Shown here one piece after another: positions 34,144 to 46,066 of a stretch of 64,000 bases of DNA (position 1 is its first letter; each line of letters starts with the position of its first letter). Below the pieces are notes generated by a model. It saw nothing but the letters and a program-made list of their open reading frames with translations, was not told the origin of the DNA and made no database searches. This DNA is from Acanthochlamys bracteata. Its lineage: Eukaryota; Streptophyta; Magnoliopsida; Pandanales; Velloziaceae. The position numbers were made by a program, and so were the translations under genes. The stretch is from NCBI GenBank assembly GCA_019914995.1, contig CM034137.1:1240001-1304000 (forward strand), given 5' to 3'.

Positions 34144-37100
34144 CGTATGATCTTTTCGTACTCTTGAAATCAGTCATATTCGTTAACGATGATATGCAAA
34201 TGAGACTCAAATGCTGTTTTTAAAAAGCTTGAACGCTAATGACTTGTTTATTAATACATCAAACTTATTTTTTAAACTAATTGTTAATATAAAATAAATA
34301 AATAATTTATCAAAAATTAATTTTTAATACAAAATAAATATAAAAATTTTTATTAAATATTTTTAATTTTTAAATTTTTTGAACTTATTTTTAGAAAAAT
34401 ATGTATTCAAAATAAATATGCCGTAAAAAAAGTTTGCACATTTCTAGATTGGAAATACGTACCAGTACGTAAAAACATGTCATACGGAGCTAGAGAACTA
34501 TACCTTGTAAGCCCATTATTATTTCCAATAGGACTTGAAGCCAATTTATTTAATTGGTCAATTGAACCTGAACCAGTACTAGATATTTAATTTGAAGCAC
34601 TAACGTTATTTAAAATAAAAATGACCAAAATCTTCAATTGATGTTTCTTCATTGTTGTTGTTTTATCATTGTGGATCCTTATAGCGTAGAAGTTTACTTT
34701 AACCGGGTATTCTTTTGTAAAGGGTTAATTCTATAACCCAGTCGGTTCCCACGTTAAACATGATTTCTTAGGATTGAGATAATTGTTATTTTTAAAATCC
34801 AATAACTTCCGTTCTTTCTGTGAGCAAAGAGTTGGAAAATATTTGATAGTGTTATTAAAAAAAATTTCTGAAATAAAATATTTAAAAATTTTAAACAAAA
34901 TAAATAATTAAAATAATTAAAAAATTACTATGAAATTTTTTTACTTTTAAAATTTAAAAAATATAAATATTATAAAAAAATTATTTAAAAATATAAAATA
35001 AAAAATTAGAATAAATTTTTTTTCAAAACGTAGCTAAATAGCATCTTAAGCTTTAACTAGATAATAACACAGCTAACTACTCAACTGTTCTTGTTGTTGT
35101 TAGTTGGTTGCTATTGTTTTTTGTATTCTATTCCACCGAACCGAGATAACCTCTACGCAATTGTCATGATCTATCTGTCATCACTATCTATTTTACTAAA
35201 ATATAAGAATTTAATTAGTTAGAAATTTTATAAAAATCTTATTAGCTAGAAAATATATAGAAGTTCTATACTTAATGTAAGCTCAATTATCTTGAAATGC
35301 TTATTTAAAGAATATTATAGCCTACAGTCCTACCTAACTCTACTGTAATATTATTTAAATAAAACCTACTTAATTAATTAACTGAACATATTAGATTTTT
35401 ATAAAATTTTTTTGAAGTATTCAATTGTATAAAATGTTTAACTAATTATACTTAACAATCTATCATAACAACATCTCCACGTTTGCAAGAAACGATTCCA
35501 AACGTGCGGTAGCCAAAAGGTGTGCCGATAAATGCGCAGTACAGTTTCGCCAGTTTATGGAGTTCTTCAGAATTAACGAGCAAAAAGAGCTCTTTCCAAC
35601 GGTTGGAAAAATGAAAAGACACGATTTCTTGCTTTATGGTACGTATGGTAGGAACTTAGAAATTTTCTTCAAATTAATAAAAATACTAAGTTCAAAATTT
35701 TTATAAATATTATTATAGGATTATTAATAAATAATATAAAATTATAGTTTTTTAATACTTATTTTTTAGAGCGATTTTTTTAAGTGAACTAATACGAACT
35801 AAGCGTTCTACAATAAATATAAATAAAATAAATTATTTATTTTAAAATAAAATAAATAATTATTTTTGTATAAAATTGATTATCTGTTTTGAAATAATGC
35901 GTAATATTTATTTTAAATAAAACAAATCATGATGATTCTAAATAAAGTGGATAATTAAGTTAATTTTAGGCTACATTCTGAGTCGATCTAGTTCAATATT
36001 TTTTGATATTATATGACAAATTTAAAATTATTTTTAAAAATTAATTAGCGATGAAAAAAGTAAGTAAAATTTTTATAAATATTATTTTAAAATTATTGAT
36101 AAGCAATATAAATTAAATCTTTCTTAACATGATAAATTATTATTATTAAATGGCCAAGTTGCTTACGTAAAATATTTTTGTTTCCCAGCTTTACAGCTCT
36201 ACGCTGATAAAACATATCAGTAAACTCAAACGGAAGCTACATGCTCAGGTGCGTTTAGAATTATTTATGAAATAAAATTTTTTTAAAATAAAAAATATTT
36301 TTTTAATTTTTTTAAAAAAGAATATGTAATAAAAAAATTTTATTACATAAAATTTTTCGTAAAATTTTTTTACACTATCTAAATTTTTAAATAAAATTTT
36401 TAAATATTTATAAAATATGTATTGAAAAATATAAAATAAAATAAAAATTGAAAATTGAAACAGCGAACTAAACGCGCTCGAAATTAGGCCTTTTGTTTTG
36501 TTCTTGGAAGCTTGAAAGAAAAAAAAAAAAAACATAGGAGTATTAATTTGTCCTTGGCATTGATTTCTCAAATGCATGACATGCATTTGCAATTAAAAAA
36601 AAGACGCATGATGTCTGGAGTAGCTTTGACATAAGCAAACCCTTGTCTATTCATCATGCAAAGCAAAAAAACAAAACGACAGAAAAGAACACAAATTTTG
36701 CGTTCTTTTGAAAATCATGAGTAGCACTGTGTCCGATTCAGATTGATAGCGAAAGATATATATATAATTTTAGCAAGTAAATGTCAGGTTTTTCAAGCAT
36801 AAATGTCTATTAAAATTCATCAAAAACTTAATTATATGGTCGTGGAAGAGTATATTGGTAATTTTAAACTTTTCAGTAATTTAGCACACATAACTCGGCG
36901 TAGGACCATGAAAAGTCAAATATGTGGTGTTTGCAAAGTGACAGTCTGGACCTGGACCAGTTTTTCCGGCTCCATCCAGATACTGTTGCGATGCTCAGAC
37001 CTCACAAGTTGCTTTAAATTAAGCAGCTCCTAGTAGCTAGCTTCTCGCTTTTCATTTATGAGAAGCAAAATAAACTTATTTTACTTTCCTTTCCCAGCAG

Positions 37101-37487
37101 ATAGATTACCGCTAAGCTTGTGAGTAATCAACAAGTTGACTGCTTTTGTACTCGTAGAATCTGGAAGCAGCTGTAGCTCAATCAACACGTCAACAGAGAA
37201 TGGATATAACACATAATAACTAATTAGCAAACAAACCATCCAAGCACCACACCCTATAAGCAGATAATTTTTTTCCCAAGTAGCAAAAAGATCATGCGAT
37301 GAGATTAAAAATCTCAAAACCAAAAACATAATTATACAACTACTAACGGAAACATAAAAACATCGAACAATCTAACCTACTACCTAAGCAAACTCATCAG
37401 TACTGATACTACATTTTCTATTAAGCGTGCAGATTAATCGCTTACAATTTTCCGATCAGTCTCCGAGTCACTGATAAAGATTTCCGT
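34144..37487. other. Long AT-rich intergenic region
   Basis: Very AT-rich DNA with MITE-like patches (about 34250-34430, 34840-35045, 35680-35940 and the clear 36249-36477). A less AT-biased island at 35460-35640 has no recognisable coding content. About 36600-37487 is downstream flank and 3' UTR of the DUF4408 gene. Confidence 0.5.
36249..36477. repeat. AT-rich inverted-repeat element (MITE-like), 229 bp
   Basis: The ends are GTGCGTTTAG (36249-36258) and CTAAACGCGC (36468-36477), inverted repeats at 9 of 10 positions, enclosing nearly pure A/T sequence. Confidence 0.55.
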
Positions 37488-38213
37488 TCACGTTCCTCGC
37501 CCGAGCATTTCCCTGTACCTCATGATTGACTCCAACCTCTGAAGCTTCAACTGTTGTTTGAATCTGGTTATGAAAGCATCAGCCCTTGCATCTACTTCTC
37601 CTCCACCACCACCGCTGCCTCCTTTTTGATCTTCCACCACATTCTCCTCCGTCGAGTTAACCCGCGTCGCCACTGCTTCTGTTGCTGCTGCCACGTCAGT
37701 CTCTTTGAAATGACTGAACGCCGACATCTCGCTCGCGGACTTCTTTATTTTCCCGCTGAGTTTCTCCGGCACTTCTCCTGCTGTTGGTTTCGCATCTGAC
37801 TGACTTCTGTCCAGATGCTGATGATGTTCTAGTTCTTCTCCTTCTCCTTCTCCTTCTCTGAGGTGGTGGTTGTTGATCTCCGTCGCCGGCGGTAGCTGCT
37901 GCGGCGGTGGAGTAGCAGCAGGGCGGCGGAAAGTGAAAGAGCGAAGACGATCGAAAACAATGGAAGGAGATCGACCGAGGGAAGGAGCACGAGCAAACTG
38001 GAAAGCTACATTCTCATTGCTGCCATTGTTTGTGTTGCTATTGCTGTTGTTGATTTCTTCATTATCTTCCCGTGATTTTGAAGAAGTTTTAGAAGTAACA
38101 GCAATGGTGCCGATGACAAGATTTAGAAGAACGAAGAGAACAGTTGGAGTGAACCAGCTGTACACTGCTGCCCATAGAGATAACGGCGGCGGTGCTACAC
38201 CGTTGTTATTCAT
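37488..38213 (-). CDS. DUF4408/DUF761 domain protein (A70-like)
   Basis: Single-exon gene for 241 residues. The N-terminal part (about 8-41, SLWAAVYSWFTPTVLFVLLN to IAVTSK) is the DUF4408 block, a membrane-associated hydrophobic segment found in plant proteins such as PAMP-induced A70. The middle is disordered: Asn/Ser-rich, then LGRSPSIVFDRLRSF, a His/Glu/Gly region and a Lys/Ser stretch. The C-terminus (about 207-240) is the DUF761 block: DARADAFITRFKQQLKLQRL then SIMRYREMLGRG. The pairing of the two blocks is characteristic of this family. The molecular function is unknown; some relatives respond to stress and pathogens. The start is the first ATG on the minus strand, MNNNGVAPPPLS. Codon use is ordinary. 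Confidence 0.88.
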   Translation of the reverse strand: MNNNGVAPPPLSLWAAVYSWFTPTVLFVLLNLVIGTIAVTSKTSSKSREDNEEINNSNSNTNNGSNENVAFQFARAPSLGRSPSIVFDRLRSFTFRRPAATPPPQQLPPATEINNHHLREGEGEGEELEHHQHLDRSQSDAKPTAGEVPEKLSGKIKKSASEMSAFSHFKETDVAAATEAVATRVNSTEENVVEDQKGGSGGGGGEVDARADAFITRFKQQLKLQRLESIMRYREMLGRGT

Positions 38214-38350
38214 TGTTGTTCTCTATAATTGAAATTTTGTGAAAAAGAGAGAAGAAAAGAACAGAAAAGAAATGGCGGTGGTGGTGGCGGTCTGCTGGAG
38301 GGGTTTCTTTTCTGTAGAGTAGGATACTAGCATGTGTACACACTGAGTTC

Positions 38351-38600
38351 GCGTTTGGAAAAGTGTTTTAAAAAAACATTTTTTTAATTTTTTTCATAAT
38401 TTTAAATAAATTTTTTATGATAAAATAGTTTAGAAAATTTATTTTAAAATTTAAAAAATATAAAAAATTTATAAAAAGATATTATTATTATTATTTCTTA
38501 TATTCAAAATAATAAGATTTATTTATTAAAATAAAATAAAAAAATATTTTTTTAAAAAAATATTTTTAAACGGAAGTTGGAATAAAAAAAGACCAAACGC
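38351..38600. repeat. AT-rich inverted-repeat element (MITE-like), 250 bp
   Basis: The ends are GCGTTTGG (38351-38358) and CCAAACGC (38593-38600), perfect inverted repeats enclosing A/T runs. It sits just upstream of the DUF4408 gene, about 140 bases from its start codon, so it may lie in that promoter. Confidence 0.6.
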
Positions 38601-39605
38601 TGATACTTAATTCCTGAAGCGGCGCTGCAGTTTCCCTATTGCGTGTATATTACTTAAAGAAACCTTCACTAATTTTAATTAAATAGTAAGAGGTTTCTTT
38701 GTGCTGGCGATTAAGCAAGCGGTGGTTTATGTTAGAGGAGTTTCGTTTTTGTTTTTTTATGATAATCTTTTCTTTGGCAGCTAGTATTCCACTATTGTCT
38801 TTTATTGTTTATGATATAGTGTGTGATACGGTTGATATTAGTAAAAGTTATCAGCTTATTTCCAATCAGCGAATCAAATATATAAATATATATCAGTAAG
38901 CTCATACCTTTCTCTATACTTTTGTTTTTTTAAACGAATGACTCTGCACAAATTGCTGCACTAGTGATACACACATAGATAAAAGTTGTATATATTAATG
39001 TTTTTTGGGATACAGTGAATATGCGCACACCAACGGATAATTTTATTATATTTTAAAAACTTTATTTTTTATTAAAAAATAGTAATAATTTATAACGTCA
39101 AAATATTTTTATATTTTATATTTTATAAAATTTTTTAATATAGTAAAAATATATTAAAATATAAATTAAAATTAAAAAAATAGAAGTACTTACTTGGTAG
39201 CACTCCCAAATGATTGAAATCTTTTACAATAGTAGAACTTGCAAATGCAAATACAACTAATGGGCTTTAAGTAGGACCGAACATGAGAAACCCATACAAC
39301 TAAGAAAGGCACGCTAGTCCATATCTGAACTGATAATACATGAGCAAGAGGGAAGTTTATGGCGAAAAGATTTTTAAAATATTTACAAGTATTTATAAAA
39401 TATTTTTTAAAATAAAAATATTAAAAACATTACTTCTAATTTTTGTTTTAAAAATACTCTTAAATTTTTAAAAAATAAATTATCAAATATGAATTGGAAC
39501 CAACCAAATCTGTATTGAATTGAAGCAGTTTTTCCTCGTTTCGCAGGACTATCAAGATAGAACACACCCACTGCAATATATGTTGTACTTACCAGGTGAC
39601 ACACA

Positions 39606-39850
39606 CGGGTCCTTTTGGACGAACCGTTTCATAAAATTAATTTTTTAATATTTTTAATTTATTTAAAAAAGTATATAATTTTTATAAAATTTATTTAAAA
39701 TTTTAAAATTATAAAAACATTTATATTAAGATTTTATTATTAATTAATTTATTATTTCTTAACTAAAAACTAAAATTTATTTTTAAATAATATAAAAGCA
39801 TTTTTATTTTTAAAAAATTATCTTTTATAAATACTAAAAACTCCTAAAAC
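39606..39850. repeat. AT-rich insertion present in one duplicate only
   Basis: The upstream duplicate carries this A/T-rich block between AACACACCCACTGCAATAT-like sequence and GACGATGTTTATCA. In the downstream duplicate the corresponding sequences near 41860-41885 are almost adjacent. So this block was inserted, or lost from the other copy, after the duplication. Its ends do not show a clean inverted repeat by eye. Confidence 0.5.
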
Positions 39851-40528
39851 AATGACGATGTTTATCAACATGAGAATAATTATGCTAACATGCAGAGAGC
39901 ACACTTTCCGGGCAGTACCGTCTCAATTTTGGTTCTTTATCTCTAGGGCACGTTTGAGTTGGTTAATTTCAAAAGAAAAAATAAAATTTTCTACAATATT
40001 ATAAAAGTGTTTTTAGGTTTGAATAATCTAGAAATTCTTTCTCATGAATCGTGCCAAATATGGTTTTTTTAAGATGTCAAACAATGCCATCTCATCAAAA
40101 CGTTACAGCAACATGCTATAATGAACCATACTAGCACACCAACTAACTTATTAAAATCCTCTGAACTATATAGGGGTCTAATTCGAGTGATTATATATTT
40201 TAATTCATTCTAATTAATTATTTTAGAATTTTAAATAACTTGTTTATTTCTTAATCTTCTTAATAAGTCAGATGATTAGTCATTTCAATCATTTGAGTTT
40301 TAAACTTTAATAATCTTCATTGAAAACCTTTTTACTTCCTCTCACTACGCGTCCGAATTAACCGACTCCGACGCAAAACAGACACAAATAATCCGCGTTT
40401 AACCCCATCACCAGCATTACCTTCTTATCATTCTCCAGCTCTCTTCTCATCCACTCTTCCCCTCTCAGCCGTCCGATCAAAATCCAACGGCCATAATTTC
40501 TTCATCTCACTCTCGTATTCTCCACTGC

Positions 40529-40535
40529 TATATAA
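40529..40535 (+). promoter_or_regulatory. Orphan TATA box in the duplicated NHL promoter
   Basis: TATATAA in the context CTGCTATATAATTAATCTCCCTCAC, aligned with the TATA box of the real NHL promoter at 42706. No NHL coding sequence follows this copy, so it may be silent or may start a non-coding transcript. Confidence 0.5.
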
Positions 40536-40600
40536 TTAATCTCCCTCACTGAACACAAAATATTTTCACTTCATTTTCTTCTTTCAGTTGGTCCGCTGCA

Positions 40601-42785
40601 ATCAGAGTTTACGCTAGAAGAGTTTGGTTTTGGTTTGATTTTATGATTATCTTTTCTTGCAGTTTGTATTCTCAATTGTATTCAATTGTTTTTGATAAAG
40701 TGTGTGATTTTATCGATATGATAGAAAAAGAATGCAACTTATCTCCAGTCTCTCCGATCGTTTTAGATTGTTTAAATAAAATTTCAAAAAATTTATTTTT
40801 TTCAAAAAATTTGTTTTTAGATTTTTTAAATAAATATTACTAAACTACAAAATATATAATATCTAATAATATTTATTTTATTTATTTAAAATATAAATTA
40901 TTAATGTTTAGGTGATACAGTGGAAGATGGCAGCACCATGACATCTTTACAAGACTTCAAAATGCAAATATAGCTAATGAGCTTTGAAGTAAGACCCAGC
41001 ATGAAACCCATACAGCTAATGGGCTCGTTAGCCCATGTGTAAACTGATAACGATACACGAGAGAGAGGGAAAGTTTATTGGGAAAAGTTTTTTAGTTAGT
41101 GGGCTATCGGGTGTGTTTTAATTGGTATAATCATAATAATAAATTTAATAAAAAATAAATTAGTCGTGAGTCTGGTAAATTCGGTGTAAGCTAAGATATA
41201 AAATTGAAGTTCAAATTTAAAATTTGACCAAAATAATAAATTCCATACCAATAAAATATATCTTAAAACATATAAAAAATAATTTAACAAATTTATAATA
41301 ATTTATAAATTTGTTTTTAATAATATATTTTGATTTACTTTTTACAAATTTACTTTTAAGCAAGCAACTTCTCGTTTTTAGTAGCGTAACATTATGTTGG
41401 TATATGTGACGTATTTCTAATGTCCGTAACTGAATTTCATAAAAATAAAAAATAGAAAGTAAAATTTTTTGAAAAATGAAGTATAAATAGAGTTCATTGT
41501 TTGTGTTTCAATAATTTTTTAAAATATATTAAAAATTAAAATATATAATTGTATTGGAAAGTACGCAAATAAAAAAGTTAAAATTAGAGTTTCGTATGTA
41601 GAAGTAAAGTTATGAGTTTTTTGTGTAATTGAAATATATGAATTATTTGGAATTCAAAATTTGACCAAAAAATAAAATTACGGACGTTTAAAACACGCAC
41701 AAGTGAAATCATTCTACCGAACCACTGCTTCATTCCACCAGAAATTGTTTTTGGAAACTCATCAAATATGAATACAATCCAACCAAATCTGTATTGAGTT
41801 GAAGCAGTTTTTCCTCATTTCACAGGATACCTAAGCTATCGACATTGAACATACAACTGTAATACAAACCATGAGAACGTTTATCAGCAGGAGAATATTT
41901 TTGCGAACATGCAGAGACCACACATTCCGGACACTATCTATATCATTTTATTTCTTAAATCTCTAGGTCTTAATATGTCAAATAATGCCATCTCATCAAC
42001 ATGTAATAGCAACATGTTATAACGAGTCATATTAACAAACCAACCGAGCTAATCCCTCTTAATTATATAATTCTAAAGTTGATAGCTAACATATTTTTGG
42101 CATGTGAAGTTTCATGATTAGGGAAGGTGGAAATATCCACATACATTTCATTTGTTGAGGGAAACCACTAATATGAAAAATAATCTGTGCTTGCATTGCT
42201 ATTCCACAGAGCATTCAAGTTGTTCTTTTTAAGTAGATGATTTCGTCGATGGCTATTGCAGCGACAGGAGTTAGAGGAAAAAGAGCAAACGCCTGTGCCA
42301 ACCAAAACCCCAAAAACCAGTTTGTTTCATTCTTGTTGCTGCAATTAAAGGGAAGGAAGAAAAAATGCACCGCAAAAGAAACAGAAAAAAAATATATTTT
42401 TTACTGCCTGTCTATTATGTGGTGTAATGAAAGTGGCCTTTCTTAATCTTCTTAATAAGTTAGATGATTAGTCATTTCAATCATCGAGTAGCGAAGTATT
42501 TAAAATCTTCATTGATTAAAACCTTTTACTTTCTCTAACAATTCTACGCGTCCGAATTAAACCGACTCCGACATAAAACAGACATCTAAACCATCATCCA
42601 TCATTCTCCAACGCTCTTCTCGTCCACTCTTCCCATCTCTCCCATCCGTCAGATTCAAATCTAACGATCAAAATTTCTTCGTCGCGCTTTCATCTTCTAC
42701 ACTTCTATATAAATAGATATATAATATCTCCCTCACACCGAACAAGAAACTTAGAATCTCTCTTAGTTGGTTCCTGCAATCGCCG
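40601..42785 (+). repeat. Downstream copy of the tandem duplication (active NHL promoter)
   Basis: Second copy of the block described at 38700-40600. It holds two extra stretches absent from the other copy, about 41100-41755 and 42075-42440. Its end, 42440-42785, is the upstream region of the NHL gene, directly joined to its leader and coding region. Confidence 0.7.
42706..42716 (+). promoter_or_regulatory. TATA box of the NHL gene
   Basis: TATATAAATAG, a textbook TATA box, 237 bases before the start codon at 42943. This leaves a leader of about 200 bases containing CA-rich sequence but no in-frame upstream start. Confidence 0.65.
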
Positions 42786-42942
42786 GCGGTTGTTACGTTG
42801 TTATCTTCTTCACCAACTTCTCTCTATTATAATATTCAATTATTCAGCTTTATTTCATTCACGGCACAGAGTAACAACAGCAACATCTACGATCAGAAGC
42901 AACAAAGCAAGCTATCAATCAAGCTGCAAGTGCTCTACAACA

Positions 42943-43710
42943 ATGGCAGATAGAGTCTACCCAGCCACAAAACCAAACCCACAACCACCTTCCACAACCG
43001 TCAACGGCAGCGGAGGACCAACTTTTCCAGCAACTAAAGCGCAGCTCTACGGCGCTAACCGTCCAACATACCGTCCACAACCGCCGAAGCGCAGACGAAG
43101 CAGACGGCGGTCCTGCTGTGTTTGCTTTCTATGGCTCGCTTTGCTTATACTCGCTTTAATATTCCTCGCAGCTATCGCCAGCGGCGTGTTTTATCTCATC
43201 TACAGACCTCATCGTCCAACTTTCTCTGTTTCAACTCTCCGTCTTTCAACCTTCAACATCTCTAATTCCGGCAACATCAATTCCAAACTCGATATCGCGG
43301 TAACAGCGCGTAATCCTAACCGTAAGATCTCGTTTCTCTACGGGCCAATCTCGATCTCTGCTTCATCTGACGGCGTCGATGTCGGTGACGGCGAGTTCCC
43401 TGCTTTTGTTCACGAACCTAAGAACACTACTCTGATGAAAGCAACGGTAACAAGCTCCGGCAACAGTCAGACCACTGATTCATCTACTGCTTCGAATTTG
43501 AAGAAGAAATCGAACATTCCGTTACAGATCCTGATGGAAACCAAAGCTGGAATTAAGGTTGGTGGATTGAGCACGAAGCGTGTTAGAATCAGAGTTACCT
43601 GTGATGGAATCAACGTTCCAGTTCCCAAAGGAAAATCGCCGGCTGCTTCAGACACTGATGCAAGCTGCAAAGCTAAACTCAGAGTGAAAATCTGGAAATG
43701 GACTCTCTGA
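42943..43710 (+). CDS. NDR1/HIN1-like protein (NHL6/NHL13-like, LEA_2)
   Basis: Single-exon gene for 255 residues. NHL proteins sit in the plasma membrane, with a cytosolic Pro-rich tail and a LEA_2 (WHy-like) beta domain in the wall space; several act in defence or stress signalling. Seen here are a Pro/Thr-rich tail with YPATKP and TYRPQPPKRRR, a basic cluster RRSRRRSCC (51-59) just before one membrane span (60-87), then the family YRPHRPTFSVSTLRLSTFNI start of the LEA_2 domain and the NPN box (124-126). Possible N-glycosylation sites follow (NIS, NTT). The start at MADRVYPATK was chosen because the open frame upstream is leader-like and the family begins here. Its promoter region is duplicated 2.2 kb upstream. 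The exact NHL number is inferred. Confidence 0.9.
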   Translation: MADRVYPATKPNPQPPSTTVNGSGGPTFPATKAQLYGANRPTYRPQPPKRRRSRRRSCCVCFLWLALLILALIFLAAIASGVFYLIYRPHRPTFSVSTLRLSTFNISNSGNINSKLDIAVTARNPNRKISFLYGPISISASSDGVDVGDGEFPAFVHEPKNTTLMKATVTSSGNSQTTDSSTASNLKKKSNIPLQILMETKAGIKVGGLSTKRVRIRVTCDGINVPVPKGKSPAASDTDASCKAKLRVKIWKWTL

Positions 43711-45731
43711 CAAGTGAAGTTATTATTATTAGTATTCTTTATTTTAAAACAATTGCTTCTCTTTTTTGTTTGATTTACAACTAGTGAGAGTGGTAGATAT
43801 CATAGAGATTTGGAAGATTGATTGAAATTATTGTTATCAGTGAGGTTTGTTTTTGAATTTGTAAGTAAATGGATTGAAATTGAATTGATAATTGGTAACA
43901 TGTACGAACTCTTCATTGTTATATGCTGCGTGGAGAAATTTCAAGTTCCAATTTGTTAAATTCATGTTTCAAAGAAATGTGAAGAACTTAATGGAGTCGG
44001 AGCTGTTTGGTGGTGTGTTCGTATCGTGCAGGGGAGGGGACTCGGGGGAAAGGTGTCGGCGCGGTGTTGTTCTTTTGGTAATTAGTGAGATTAGTAGCAA
44101 AATAATCTGGTGATTAGAATCTAACAAAGAAACAATAGGCTTTTGTTTTGTGTAGTGTTTTAGTTAAGGGTTTGTTTAGTTTAGAATAAACTTGAATTTT
44201 GGAAAATAAATTAATTAATTAAATTAAAAAATCAAAATTTTTATATTAATTTTATATTAGTAGTAAATTTCAAATAAAATTTTGAAAATAAAATTTTAAT
44301 TAAAAAATATTAAATTATTTATTTATTTTATAATAAAAATAAATTTGAAAAAATGAAATTGTAGCGTAAAAAAATACGCTCTAAATAAAAACGGTCAATG
44401 CAAACACGAAGTCCATCCAGTCTGGAACCAGAGAAAAGTAGCTGCTAACCAGTAAACGCTGACGTCAGTATATTATAATTAAAAATTTGAACTTATATAC
44501 TATTGCAGTTTATATGAATTCATAGTTGTGCAATTTCAAGCTTAAATTAGAGAGCTAAACCCAAAACATTGAGTAAATAGCGGTAAAAGAAAAAGCCATG
44601 GAATGAGGAACAAGTTAGGATCGGCCGAATACGATGGGAGTCAACCTCTTTTCATCCTATCAATTCGATCCGAACAGAATTGGTAGATCAAAATAAAGGA
44701 AAAAAAAACAACAACAAGAACAAAATCAAAACAGCGTATTTTAAAACACCTTAATACTAATTCTATATTTTAATTCTTTACTTTTTATATTTTAAATTGA
44801 ATGTGATCTGCCGATCTGATCGATATCTTTTTCTTCTTCTATTTTTTTTTTGAAGTTGTCGATTCCAAACCCGATCCCGCGAGCTCGATAAAACCTAAAA
44901 AGAAAGGAAGGGAAGCACATGGTTGGTCGTTGCAAAAACGGAAGTTGAACAAGTTATCAATTCAAGCTTTTACTTAATTAGTTCAGAGTTCTACTATCTA
45001 CCAACTTATTAGTTATTATTGAAGTTCGACATATTTTCCCAGTCGCATATTTCGATAGCAGCATAGCCACTACCTACTTAATTGCTTTCATTATTAATAA
45101 CTTATGTGAATCTCTTTCTCCAAGGCCAACGTCTTGATGGTTAACCTAAATAATGGCAGACGCAGAAACTCTCATTTATATTCCTGAGAAGTTATACGGT
45201 GCGTTCATATATCAGGTTCGCACCTTCATCAAGAAAGAAAAAGAAAAGAGTCACCAACTTATTATATCTCTAGTTTGTTGAAGAATTATCTTCTTATTAT
45301 TTCTTTGATGATAAGTTCAAGAAAGATATGGAACCATATAGAAAATGAGAGGAGGACCCAAAAGAGTATTCTTACAATATTACCTACATAACATTATGCG
45401 CTGGCTGGACCCAAAAGAGAGAAACACCTTATATCAATCAAATTCATAACCCACCGAATCCAGTCCAATCCATTCAGGAACTGGCGCTGACGTTCCGATA
45501 CTTGTTGATAAGTTCCAAACTCAAAGAAGAAAGTAGGCAGAGAAAAAAGATACAAAAGAAGCAGGAACGGCTGTAGGTGGACGGAATTATCCAGGAGAAG
45601 CCATCCTGAACCTTCTGATATGATACATCATTCACTTCCTTTTAATACATTCACGTTCACGTGCATCGATCTCTCCATTGCCCGATGCCAACAAACCTCC
45701 CCCCTCCCTCTCCCCCTCCCCCTCTGATACA
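43711..45731. other. Intergenic region downstream of NHL
   Basis: Probable NHL 3' UTR to about 43900, then non-coding DNA. About 44165-44390 is an AT-rich element-like stretch starting AAGGGTTTGTTTAG and ending near GCTCTAAATAAAAACGG. A C/T tract at about 45696-45726 (runs of CCCCTCCC type) lies directly before a TATA box. Confidence 0.5.
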
Positions 45732-45738
45732 TATAAAA
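45732..45738 (+). promoter_or_regulatory. Candidate TATA box with pyrimidine tract upstream
   Basis: TATAAAA in ACATATAAAACCCC, right after a C/T-only run ending near 45725. It suggests a plus-strand transcript starting around 45765. Position-based support only. Confidence 0.45.
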
Positions 45739-45868
45739 CCCCAGACCATATCCAAAATGCAAACTCAAATCAAGTTATAATTGGTTTGCATGGAAAGGAA
45801 AACAAAGAAAAGCGAACTGGCAATGAAGAGAGCTGCTGGTCTTCTTTCTCTGATTCTGCTTCCACCTC

Positions 45869-46066
45869 ATGTGTAGCTTTGATATGAGTCTCTACACTGC
45901 TGCTGCTGCCTTCTTCCTTGCCTGCCCTGTCAATGAAGCTGCCGCATCACTGAAACACGAGCAGCAGGCAAAGATCGATGGAAAGTGGAGTATTGTGGAT
46001 TGCAAAGTGATTGTTCATGAAGAAGTGCCGCTGTGCGAAGGAAACATGAGATCCATGCATACATGA
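45869..46066 (+). CDS. Doubtful small ORF, possibly secreted, 65 residues
   Basis: I do not recognise this product. It starts MCSFDMSLYTAAAAFFLACPVNEAAA, which could serve as a signal peptide, and continues as a short charged region with two Cys (DCKVIV, PLCEG). It lies about 130 bases after a good TATA box. The first ATG downstream of that TATA (45790) instead opens a 28-residue frame containing MKRAAGLLSLILLPP, itself signal-like, closed by TAG at about 45874. The two frames may be remnants of one gene joined by a frameshift, or neither may be translated. Confidence 0.25.
   Translation: MCSFDMSLYTAAAAFFLACPVNEAAASLKHEQQAKIDGKWSIVDCKVIVHEEVPLCEGNMRSMHT

Larger units (their letters stand above)
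38700..40600 (+). repeat. Upstream copy of a tandem duplication (NHL promoter copy)
   Basis: It aligns in order with the block that follows. 38725-38870 matches 40605-40745; 39200-39385 matches 40930-41095 (TGGGCT and AGGGAAGTTTAT phrases); 39480-39600 matches 41760-41880 (CCAACCAAATCTGTATTGA); 39850-40190 matches 41875-42070; 40250-40600 matches 42440-42790 (ACGCGTCCGAATTAA, GACTCCGAC, ATCTCCCTCAC). The last part is the promoter and leader start of the NHL gene, but no NHL coding sequence follows. Edges are approximate and the copies are clearly diverged. Confidence 0.7.

Noticed and set aside
37870-38232. 120-codon plus-strand ORF opposite the DUF4408 gene
   Set aside because: Shadow of a gene whose protein is clearly recognised on the other strand.
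38699-38899. ORF in the first duplicate and its counterpart at 40643-40843
   Set aside because: The two copies do not preserve a common reading frame or residues, so the match is at DNA level only.
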